From FEB-22 sp003105195 (GTDB lineage: Bacteria > Pseudomonadota > Alphaproteobacteria > Rhizobiales > Xanthobacteraceae), in NCBI GenBank assembly GCA_027493405.1, contig JAOSKV010000003.1, forward strand, positions 124,001 to 188,000: a stretch of DNA of 64,000 nucleotides, read 5' to 3'. The position numbers and the translations under genes are program-made. The stretch's first letter is position 1; every line of letters begins with the position of its first letter. The notes beneath the pieces were generated by a model. That model searched no databases. It was given only the letters and a program-made list of their open reading frames with translations, and was not told the origin of the DNA. Positions 34,708 to 42,377 of this stretch are shown piece after piece.

Positions 34708-35178
34708 TTGCTGCGGTATTTCGAGGATCTCGCGGTCGACCAGGTGTTCCACACGCACGGCGTGACGGTTACCGACGAGGCAATCATCCGCTTCGCCCTG
34801 GAGTACGACTTCCAACCGTTCCACGTCGACAAGATCGCCGCGAAGGACTCGATCTTCGGCGGGCTGATCGCGAGCGGAATTCAGACGCTGTCGCTGACCT
34901 TCCGGCTCTGCAACCAGGCGCAGCTGTTCGCCGGCAACGCGGTCGCCGGCATCGGCCTCGACGACGTGCGCTTCCTGCGGCCGGTCTATGCCGGCGACAC
35001 GATCCGCGCGGTGGTCACGGTCGCGGAGCGCCGCGACTCGGCGCGCCATCCGAAGGCGGGAATCGTCAAGTGGGACATCCGGACGCTGAACCAGAAGGAC
35101 CAGCTCGTGTTCAAGGCGGTGCTGATCAACCTGATCGCGCGCCGTCCCGCGGGCGAGCAAGGAGCGAGCCGTCCATGA
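34708..35178 (+). CDS. MaoC family dehydratase
   Basis: 156 residues, hotdog fold with the hydratase-2 motif DFQPFHVD and the SGIQTLSL helix. TTG start chosen because AAAGGA lies six bases before it; no ATG or GTG is suitably placed. A second hydratase in the same operon, with stereochemistry probably opposite to the crotonase-type enzyme. Overlaps the next gene by ATGA. Confidence 0.85.
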   Translation: MLRYFEDLAVDQVFHTHGVTVTDEAIIRFALEYDFQPFHVDKIAAKDSIFGGLIASGIQTLSLTFRLCNQAQLFAGNAVAGIGLDDVRFLRPVYAGDTIRAVVTVAERRDSARHPKAGIVKWDIRTLNQKDQLVFKAVLINLIARRPAGEQGASRP

Positions 35179-36041
35179 CCGACAGGAAGACTCTGTCCGC
35201 GCGCCTGAAGGAGCCCGGCCTGATCTCGGCGCCGGGCGTGTTCGACATGATCTCGGCGCGCATCGCCGACGCCATGGGCTTCGATGCGCTCTACATGACG
35301 GGCTACGGCACGGTCGCCTCGCATCTCGGGCTGCCCGACGCGGGGCTCGCGAGCTACACCGAGATGGTCTCGCGCGTGCGCCAGATCGCGCAGGGTACCG
35401 CGACGCCGCTGATCGCCGACGGCGACACCGGCTATGGCGGGCTGCTCAACATCGACTTCACGGTGCGCGGCTACGAGGCCGCCGGCGCGCAGGCGATCCA
35501 GATCGAGGACCAGGAGTTCCCCAAGAAGTGCGGCCACACGCCCGGCCGTCGCGTGGTGCCGATCGCGGACGCGGCGGCGCGCATCCGGGTGGCGCGCGAG
35601 GCGCGCGCGTCGAAGGACTTCCTGATCGTCGCGCGCACCGACGCGCGCACCGCCCACGGCCTCGACGAGGCGCTGCGGCGCGGCGAGGCCTTCCTGAAGG
35701 CCGGCGCCGACATCCTGTTCATCGAGTCGCCCGAGAGCGAGGCCGAGATGGCGCGCATCGGCCGCGCCTTCGACGCGCCGCTGCTCGCCAACATGGTCGA
35801 GGGCGGGCGCACGCCGATCCTTTCGCGCGACGAGCTCGAGCGGCTCGGGTTCCGGCTCGCGATCTTCCCGGTCTCGGGACTGCTGGCGGCGGGCGCGGCG
35901 CTGCGCTCCGTCTACGGCGAGATCCGCGCCAAGGGATCGAGCAAGGACTGGCCCGGCGAGCTCTATGCGTTCGACGCGTTCTCGCGCCTGATGGGCTTCG
36001 AGCGGGTGTGGGCCTTCGAGCGCGATCACGCCGAGACGTGA
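35175..36041 (+). CDS. isocitrate lyase/PEP mutase family protein
   Basis: 288 residues. Magnesium motif DGDTGYG at 82-88 and catalytic KKCGH at 117-121 are intact, as is a late ARTDAR. Related to methylisocitrate lyase, oxaloacetate decarboxylase and carboxyphosphonoenolpyruvate mutase; a C-C lyase on a 2-hydroxy di- or tricarboxylate is most likely. Closes the LacI-controlled operon. Confidence 0.88.
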   Translation: MTDRKTLSARLKEPGLISAPGVFDMISARIADAMGFDALYMTGYGTVASHLGLPDAGLASYTEMVSRVRQIAQGTATPLIADGDTGYGGLLNIDFTVRGYEAAGAQAIQIEDQEFPKKCGHTPGRRVVPIADAAARIRVAREARASKDFLIVARTDARTAHGLDEALRRGEAFLKAGADILFIESPESEAEMARIGRAFDAPLLANMVEGGRTPILSRDELERLGFRLAIFPVSGLLAAGAALRSVYGEIRAKGSSKDWPGELYAFDAFSRLMGFERVWAFERDHAET

Positions 36042-36078
36042 CCGTCACTTTTCGTCTGCGCATGATCCCGCCCGAGAA

Positions 36079-37326
36079 TCACAGGGCCCGGGCCGCCGGC
36101 TCGTACATGCCGTGCGGCCTTGAAGCTGCGGCGGCGATGATCGCGGCGACGTTGCCGGGCGCGAAGAAATCAGCAGGCGAGATGGTGCCTGCGTTCACGC
36201 GGGCGAAGTCGTCCATGGCCTGCCGGTTGCCGTGGGCGGCCGCGAGAAGCTGCTGCAGTTTCGGCGGCGGGGGCTCAAGCGTCGCCAGTTGGCAGGTGAA
36301 CTCGTACATGGCGACGACCTGTGCGTCGCGCCGGCCCTGATACTCCGCCATCGCGGTCTCGAACGGCCGCGCCCCGGAGAAGAATTCATCGAGCGCGGCG
36401 GCGCAGAGCTCGGCATCGCGGAAGGCGTCGAGCATGCCTTGCGCCGTGATGAAGTCCCGGTTGTAGCCGGCGTCGCCGACCAGCGCCCAGCCTTCGCCAT
36501 AGGGCTTGCGGAAATAGTTCGGCACCGCGGCGCCGGCGAACGGCGCTTCACGCCTGGCGCCGTGCAGGCGTTGCGCGAAGGCCGGCGCCAACGCGATGGT
36601 CTTCAGGTAGTTGCCCTGGATATCCTTCCGGTTCTCCGCGAACTCCGCGTAGGGCCAGGCCGCGATCACGAGGGTCAGGCCATCATGGGTCGGGACCGCG
36701 GCATATCCGCGCCGTTCACGGATGTAGGTTTCGAAGCGGCCATCCATCGGCAGTCCGCTCCAGTAGCTGTAGTAGCCCGCGAGCAGCGGCGGCTTTTCAT
36801 TGAAGGAGTCGGGCCGCACCGCCTCGGCCACGAAGGAATGCCGCCCATCGGCGCCCACGACCACGCGGGCGCGCTCGACGATGGGCTCACCCCGCTTCGA
36901 GCGGCCCTTGATTCCGACGACGCGTCCGTCCTCGATTAGAACCTGATCGATGTTGAATCCCTCGCGGATCTCCGCACCGGCCTGCGCCGCGGCATCGACG
37001 AGCAGCTTGTCGAGTATCGTCCGCCGCGGGCAGTAGGCGACAGGGCTTTCGCTCGTGCCCGGCGCGCCGGCAAGCGTGAACGCGCCGAAGTCGAACGTAT
37101 AGGTGTGGATGGGCGGGCAGCCCGTCGCCGTCAGGCGATCGAGCAGTCCCCATTGCGCGAGAGCCGCGACGCCGAGGGGATGCAGGATGTGGGTCGAAAC
37201 GGTGTCGCTCGGGAATGCGGCGCGATCGACCAGCAGCACGCGGTGCCCCTTGCGGGCGAGCAGCATGGCGGTCGGCGAACCGGCGCAGCGGGCACCCACG
37301 ACGATGGCGTCGAATGTCTTGCCCAT
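36079..37326 (-). CDS. FAD-dependent oxidoreductase/monooxygenase
   Basis: 415 residues. FAD motif VVGARCAGSPTAMLLARKG (GxGxxG with the first positions altered to GARCAG), the GADGRHSFV motif and VGDAGYNRDFITAQGM place it with PheA/TfdB-like and geranylgeranyl-reductase-like flavoproteins. Start at MGKTFD, after GGAG. Divergent from the AraC remnant, which may once have controlled it. Substrate unknown. Confidence 0.87.
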   Translation of the reverse strand: MGKTFDAIVVGARCAGSPTAMLLARKGHRVLLVDRAAFPSDTVSTHILHPLGVAALAQWGLLDRLTATGCPPIHTYTFDFGAFTLAGAPGTSESPVAYCPRRTILDKLLVDAAAQAGAEIREGFNIDQVLIEDGRVVGIKGRSKRGEPIVERARVVVGADGRHSFVAEAVRPDSFNEKPPLLAGYYSYWSGLPMDGRFETYIRERRGYAAVPTHDGLTLVIAAWPYAEFAENRKDIQGNYLKTIALAPAFAQRLHGARREAPFAGAAVPNYFRKPYGEGWALVGDAGYNRDFITAQGMLDAFRDAELCAAALDEFFSGARPFETAMAEYQGRRDAQVVAMYEFTCQLATLEPPPPKLQQLLAAAHGNRQAMDDFARVNAGTISPADFFAPGNVAAIIAAAASRPHGMYEPAARAL

Positions 37327-37478
37327 GGAGATCTCCGCGAAAAGATGAGACGATCGCGCGCCGGACCCATGCGCTGCGGCCCGGCTCGGATCAGTCTCTA
37401 CGCGGGATGCGAGTTCCAAGCTTTGCCGGAAATCCGTGCTTCTTTGCCGCTCGGATCCGGCGGCTGGTGGGAGCCGAC

Positions 37479-38031
37479 ATGGATGCTCTCTCGGAAGCGC
37501 TGCGCGCGGTGCACATGACCGGCGCCATCTTCTATCACGCGGAGTGCACCGCCCCGTGGGGATTCCGGGTACCGCCGCTCGAGACGGTGGCGCATCTGCT
37601 CGCGCCCGGAACCGAGCGGCTCGTGAGCTATCACCTGCTCACCGAGGGACAGGCGCTGGTGGAGTTCGCGCACGCGCGCGTGTCCCCATGACTGGACTCT
37701 GGAAGAGCTTGCCGCTGAGGCAGGCGCGTCGCGCTCCGTCGTCGCCGAGCGGTTCACCAGGTTTCTCGGCGAGCCCCCGCTGACATATCTCGCACGCTGG
37801 AGGCTGCAGCTGGCGGCCAGGCTTCTGCTGACGAGCCGGGAGAGGGTGCTGCAGGTGGCCGCCGAGGTCGGGTACGAATCCGAAGCGGCCTTCAATCGTG
37901 CCTTCAAGCGCGAATTCGGCAGCCCGCCGGGGCAATACCGAAAGGCCGCGTTGCGTTCGGAGCGGCAAGGCGTCGGCAGCGGGTCGTTGCTGGCCGACGA
38001 CCCTCCGGCAGGCGCGTTGTCCAAGCCATGA
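37479..38031 (+). pseudogene. AraC family regulator with an internal deletion
   Basis: The N-terminal part (ATG 37479 after GGGAG) reads as the start of a cupin-type AraC regulator (MDALSEALRAVHMTGAIFYHAE...VSYHLLTEGQALVEF). From about 37687, in another frame, the DNA-binding part follows: DWTLEELAAEAGASRSVVAERFTRFLGEPPLTYLARW, then VAAEVGYESEAAFNRAFKREFG. The family normally has about 150 more residues between. The join with frame change makes it non-functional as read. Confidence 0.8.
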
Positions 38032-38063
38032 ACCACCGCGCCTGCCGATGATATCGCGCGCGC

Positions 38064-38606
38064 TCAGTTCGCCGGCGGAATCGGGTCCGGCACCTTGTTC
38101 TTCACGGGCGTGACCTGGCGCAGATAGGCGAAGATCGCCTTGAGATCCTCGTCGGTCTTCTGGCCGATGAAGGGCCAGGGCATGGGCGGAAGGATCTGCC
38201 GTCCCTGCCCCTGGTGGCGGCCGGTCCGCATCGACCTGATGAACTGCTCCTCGGTGAGGCCCTGCAGCCGGCCGGTCTCCGGATCGGGCGTGAGATTCGC
38301 CGAGAAGCTCACGCCCCAGGGGCCCGACCAGGCCGTGAGCGTGTGCGTGGCCGCCGCCATCCAGGGCGCCTCGGTCTTCGCCGGCGCCTTGACGACGAAG
38401 TCCTGCGGATGGCCGGAAAGCGCGCGCGACATGTCGGGCGCGGGGCCGTCCGGTCCCATCTTCAGCGGCGTGTGGCAGTCGTGGCAGAGGCCGGTCGTGA
38501 CCAGGTACTCGCCACGTTTCACCTGCGCGCTCTTCTCCTGCGAGAGCGCTGTCGCGGGCGCGAGGAGGGAGGTTGCGAGGACGGCGAAAAGCACGGTGCG
38601 TGTCAT
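38064..38606 (-). CDS. periplasmic c-type cytochrome
   Basis: 180 residues with a signal peptide (1-22) and one haem motif CHDCH at 41-45. Met-rich downstream segments (PPMPWPF) could give the distal ligand. One base separates it from the diheme gene upstream, so they form an operon. Confidence 0.85.
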   Translation of the reverse strand: MTRTVLFAVLATSLLAPATALSQEKSAQVKRGEYLVTTGLCHDCHTPLKMGPDGPAPDMSRALSGHPQDFVVKAPAKTEAPWMAAATHTLTAWSGPWGVSFSANLTPDPETGRLQGLTEEQFIRSMRTGRHQGQGRQILPPMPWPFIGQKTDEDLKAIFAYLRQVTPVKNKVPDPIPPAN

Positions 38607-38607
38607 G

Positions 38608-39699
38608 TCATTTCTCCTGTGGGTCTGCGGCGGTGGTGAAGTGGTCGGTCTCCGCGATCCAGCGGCGGATCAGCGCGACGGCTTGCGAATCGACGAGCTC
38701 GGTGCCGAGCGGCGGCATCTGCAGCGGCGCGTAGCGCGAGGCGAGGCGCTGCATCAGCGCGCTGCGGTCGGGCGCGTGCGGGGCGACGCGCTGGACGGCC
38801 TCGGGCGAAAGCCCGGGCGCCGGCTTGCGCACCGGCGCGCCGACCGTGGTCGCGACCGCCGGCGGCACCGGCGCGCCGGCGGCGTGGCGCAGATAGAGCC
38901 CGAGGTTGCGCAGCGGACCCTGCGGGTTGTGGCAGTGCCCGCAATTGCCGTGCAGATAGCCGAGCGCGGCGCGCCCGATCGCCGTGGCCGCGATGCGCGG
39001 CGGCGCGTCGAGGAACGACCTCGGCAGGCCGACCAGCAGGCCCTTTTCGACCAGCACCGCGAGGTCGAGCGCCGAAGCGGCCTCGGCATGGAGCGCATTG
39101 GGATCGCGGTCGGGCGAGAGCTGCAGCGCGCTGAAGCCCAGCACCTCGCTGCGGCCGCCCTGGTGGCAGGCCTTGCAGTCGTCGACGCCCGGAATCGCGT
39201 GGGCGCGCCCGTTGCCGAGCGGATAGGCGTTGCGGCGGCCGCGCGCGGAGACCAGCACGGCCGCGCGGCCGTCCGCATCCCAGGCATAGGCCGCATAGAG
39301 CCAGCCCTCGGCGGTGCGCTCGAGATAGCGCGTCTCGACGGGGCGGCCGTCGAACGAGAACTCCTTCCACAGCCGCGTACCGACCGGGAACACCCAGGCG
39401 TCCGGGTCCGAGGCATCGATCGCGGTGCCGGCCGGCAACGAGATCCAGCGGCTCTTGGCGGCGCCATCGGTCCACAGCGGATACTGCGGCGAGAAGGCGA
39501 GGTGACGCGGGTCGACCGCGCGCGTCGCGGCATCCGCATAGAGACCGGTCTCGGCCAGCGTGTGCGGCGGCTGCGGCGCGCCCGCGACGGGCTGCGGCAC
39601 GGCCTCCACGCTCGCGAGCAGCGCCAGCGCGGCGCCGGCGAGCGCAAGGCGGCGCGCCGGGGCCGCGAGGACATGTGCGATGACAAAGACCGTCAGCAC
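38608..39699 (-). CDS. diheme c-type cytochrome, SO2930-like
   Basis: 363 residues, GTG start supported by CTGGAG eight bases before it and giving an N-terminal hydrophobic export segment. SPQYPLWTDGA...PDAWVFPVGTRLWKEFSF is characteristic of this family. Haem motifs CKACH at 175-179 and CGHCH at 253-257. Periplasmic electron carrier; its partner enzyme is not clear, though the BBE-like flavoprotein upstream shares its promoter array. Confidence 0.82.
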   Translation of the reverse strand: MLTVFVIAHVLAAPARRLALAGAALALLASVEAVPQPVAGAPQPPHTLAETGLYADAATRAVDPRHLAFSPQYPLWTDGAAKSRWISLPAGTAIDASDPDAWVFPVGTRLWKEFSFDGRPVETRYLERTAEGWLYAAYAWDADGRAAVLVSARGRRNAYPLGNGRAHAIPGVDDCKACHQGGRSEVLGFSALQLSPDRDPNALHAEAASALDLAVLVEKGLLVGLPRSFLDAPPRIAATAIGRAALGYLHGNCGHCHNPQGPLRNLGLYLRHAAGAPVPPAVATTVGAPVRKPAPGLSPEAVQRVAPHAPDRSALMQRLASRYAPLQMPPLGTELVDSQAVALIRRWIAETDHFTTAADPQEK

Positions 39700-39757
39700 G
39701 GGCTTCGGCTCCAGGGTCCGCGACCTGCGGACCGTTGCGGGTGATCTAGGCCGCGCG

Positions 39758-39811
39758 CCTTTCCGCGGCTCTCGCCGGAAGTTGCCGGAGCTTTCCGGGA
39801 TGCTTTCCGGG
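39758..39811 (-). promoter_or_regulatory. phased CGGAAA repeat array, copy A
   Basis: On the minus strand, units of the form CGGAAA(G) or close variants (CGGCAA, CGGCGA) recur every 10-12 bases, four to five times, 59-112 bases before the diheme cytochrome start. The block aligns nearly base for base with 41307-41362. The spacing of one helical turn suggests cooperative binding of a regulator on one DNA face. Confidence 0.6.
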
Positions 39812-39860
39812 CCGCTCGCGCACGCGCGGCGCGGCGCGTGCGCGCGGGCGATCGGCCCGC

Positions 39861-41243
39861 TCAGGCGGCCGACTCGAGCGAGGCGGCGCGCGATTGCGTC
39901 GTGCGGAAGAGCCCGGCGGGGTCGTATTTCGCCTGCAGCGCCTTCAGCCGATTCCATGCCGGGGTCGAGAAGCAGCGGTGCAGCTTCCCGGCGCGGTCGA
40001 GGTCGGCTTCGCCCAGATAGGCGCCGACCGTGGCGGGCGCGAGCGCATCGGCGGTGCGCCTGATCCAGCCGACATTGGCGTCGTCCTCGGCCGGCTCCTG
40101 CCAGATCGCATAGGCGCAGCCGAATGCCGGCCCGATCATCGAGAAGGCCGCGTCGGGCAGTGGGCCCAAGGGCGGCGGCAGCACGACGCCGAGGGAGAAG
40201 GAGCGCGCCGACGGTGCCTCGTCGGTCTCGCGGGCGAGCCGCGCGAGGAAATCGCCGGCATCCGGGGCGGCCCAGAACGAATCGACTGCGTAGCGGTGTT
40301 CCTCGGGGAAGAACTGCGCGATGATGGCGTAGAGCACCTCGAACGGCGTCGGCATGTTCGCCTGGATCTCGAGGGCGCCCGCAGGCGCGGCCGCGGCGAT
40401 GCGCGCGAGCGTCGCGTGCGCTTCCGCCTCGCTGTCCGCGAAAACGGTCGCAATGGCGCTCGCGACCTTGTCGACGCGGCCCGCGAGCGAGGGCGGGGCG
40501 GCCGAGAACACCGCGGTGAACTCGACGTTGCGTGGCGCCACCGCCATGGCCTCGTGCATCCAGCGCTGCACGGCGGCGGCGTCGGCGAGCCGATAGGTCC
40601 AGACGCTGGTCGTGATCGCGCGCGGCAGCGGCCGCAGCCGCAACCGGTAGCCCGTGACGACGCCGAAGAACTCGGGACCGGCACCGCGCGCGGCCCAGAA
40701 GACCTCCGGGTTCTGGTGCGCGCTGGCGCGCCGCAGCTCCCCGTCCGCGGTCACGACCTCGATCGATTCGACCGAGAAGCAGGCGATGCCCCAGGCGCCG
40801 ACGTTCCAGCCGAAGCCGCCGCCCAGCAGGTAGCCGCTGAGCGGGACCGAGGCGCAGTGGCCGAGCGGGAAGGCGAGACCGCGGGCCGCGAAGGCGCGCG
40901 CGGCGTCGCCGTTGCGCACGGCCGGGCCGACCTCGGCGATGCATTCCTCGGCATCGAACCGGATCCCGTCGAGCGCGGAGAGGTCGAGGACGATCGCCTC
41001 CTGCAGGGCGATTCCCGACCAGTTGTGGCCGCCGCCGCGCACCGAGATCCGAACGCCGTTGGCGGCCGCGAAGCGCACGGTCGCCTGAACGTCTCCGACC
41101 GAGGCCGCCTTGACGATGACTTGCGGGAAGCGCGGCGGCTTGCGCCCGTTCCACAACAGGTCCGCACGCGCGGTCGCATAGGCGCGATCCTCGCGGGTCA
41201 TGACGGTGCCGAAGACCGATTCCTTCAGGGCTTCGATGTCCAT
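39861..41243 (-). CDS. FAD-binding oxidoreductase, berberine-bridge-enzyme-like
   Basis: 460 residues. FAD_binding_4 domain with the VRGGGHNWSG loop, GHCASVPLSGYLLGGGFGWN, and a C-terminal BBE tail in which the usual NYxD-like segment is not evident; the protein ends KALQAKYDPAGLFRTTQS. The usual 6-S-cysteinyl position of the family may be the Cys in GHCASV. No signal peptide is seen. Start after GAGGGAG. Oxidises an alcohol, sugar or similar substrate; not assignable further. Confidence 0.85.
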   Translation of the reverse strand: MDIEALKESVFGTVMTREDRAYATARADLLWNGRKPPRFPQVIVKAASVGDVQATVRFAAANGVRISVRGGGHNWSGIALQEAIVLDLSALDGIRFDAEECIAEVGPAVRNGDAARAFAARGLAFPLGHCASVPLSGYLLGGGFGWNVGAWGIACFSVESIEVVTADGELRRASAHQNPEVFWAARGAGPEFFGVVTGYRLRLRPLPRAITTSVWTYRLADAAAVQRWMHEAMAVAPRNVEFTAVFSAAPPSLAGRVDKVASAIATVFADSEAEAHATLARIAAAAPAGALEIQANMPTPFEVLYAIIAQFFPEEHRYAVDSFWAAPDAGDFLARLARETDEAPSARSFSLGVVLPPPLGPLPDAAFSMIGPAFGCAYAIWQEPAEDDANVGWIRRTADALAPATVGAYLGEADLDRAGKLHRCFSTPAWNRLKALQAKYDPAGLFRTTQSRAASLESAA

Positions 41244-41306
41244 GCGTGAGCTCCCTCGCGTTGCGCGGCCCGTCGGGCCGTCTCGGCGGGGCTTCTACGC
41301 CCGGAG

Positions 41307-41362
41307 CCTTTCCGTGCCTCTTTCCGGATCTTGCCTGAGTTTTCCGCGCGGGCTTTTCCGGG
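41307..41362 (-). promoter_or_regulatory. phased CGGAAA repeat array, copy B
   Basis: Same array as 39758-39811, 64-119 bases upstream of the BBE-like gene: CGGAAAA, CGGAAAA, AGGCAAG, CGGAAAG, CGGAAAG at about one-turn spacing on the minus strand. The shared block between two minus-strand starts implies joint control of the flavoprotein and the cytochromes. Confidence 0.6.
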
Positions 41363-41404
41363 TGCACGGCGTCGCGCGGCCGCGGCAGCAACGGGGAGTC
41401 GCCG

Positions 41405-42377
41405 TCAGGTCGGGAAGGTCGCGGGCCAGTGGCGGTGGCGGCCTTCGCGATCGACGGCCCAGACAGCGAGGCCGGGGAAGCGGGGATGCAGCGCGGGGAG
41501 CGCCTCCGGCGCGGCGGCCGAGAATGCGGTCGAAAGTGCATCCGCGACGGCGGCAGAGGCGTGGTGCACGGTGATGCGCCGCCAATGGGACGCCGAGCGT
41601 CCGGTGCAGGGATCGAACAAGTGATGCGCGGCGCCGCCCGCGCCGAGCACGCAGCCGGCGCCCTCGGAGGTGGCGAGCGCGCCCGTGTCCAACACGATGG
41701 GATCGCCGCCCGCCTGCGCGATCCGCCAGGGCGCGCCGGTGCGTTGCGGTCCGAGCGCGCGCTGCTCGCCGAGATCGACCAGCACGTGGCGCAGGCCGTG
41801 GGCGCCGAGCAGCTCGGCCACCCGGTCCGTCACATAGCCCTGGCCGAGGCCGTTGAGGGTGATGCGCTGGCCCGTGCCGAGCCGGATCGCGTCGGGCGCG
41901 AGCGTGACGCGGCGCCAGTCGAGGGCGCGCCGCGCCGGGGCGAGGACCTCGTCCGGCGGCAGGCCGCGCGCGGGGTCCTGCGCGAACCAGGCCGCATGGG
42001 CCTCCCACAGCGGCTGCACCGTCGGGTCGAACAGGCCGCCGGTGCCGCGCGCGATCGCAAGCGCGAGCGACAGGGCGCGGCGCAGGTCGGCACTCGGCGC
42101 CTGCAGCACCTCACCACGGTTGAGACGGCAGATCTCCGAATCCGGGCGGAACAGGCTCAATGCCTGCTCCAGGCGCTCGATCTCGCGGCTCGCCGCCTCG
42201 ACCGCGGCCACGGCCGGGCCGCGGTCGATGCCGCTCAGGTGGATGCGCGCATCCGCGCCCATGGCGGTGCCGCGCCATTCGTAGTCCGTCCCGGCGCGCG
42301 CCGCCGCCGCCGACGGCGCCCGCCGCCGCGGCGGCAAAGATCGCGATCGCGCGCCGGCGCGTCGGACGGTCAGGCAT
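41405..42377 (-). pseudogene. nirX: nirX, FAD:protein FMN transferase (ApbE family), one-base frameshift
   Basis: From ATG 42377 a twin-arginine-like leader (RPTRRRAIAIFAAAAAGAVGG) runs into a GGC-repeat tract near 42300-42322 where the frame shifts by one base. The rest is a complete ApbE domain: EWRGTAMGADARIHL, TLNGLGQGYVTDRVAELL, and a late TGALATSEG. Corrected length is about 323 residues. NirX/NosX proteins attach FMN to the periplasmic domain of NirI/NosR, and the gene overlaps the nirI end by eight bases. A sequencing error in the repeat is quite possible. Confidence 0.83.
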
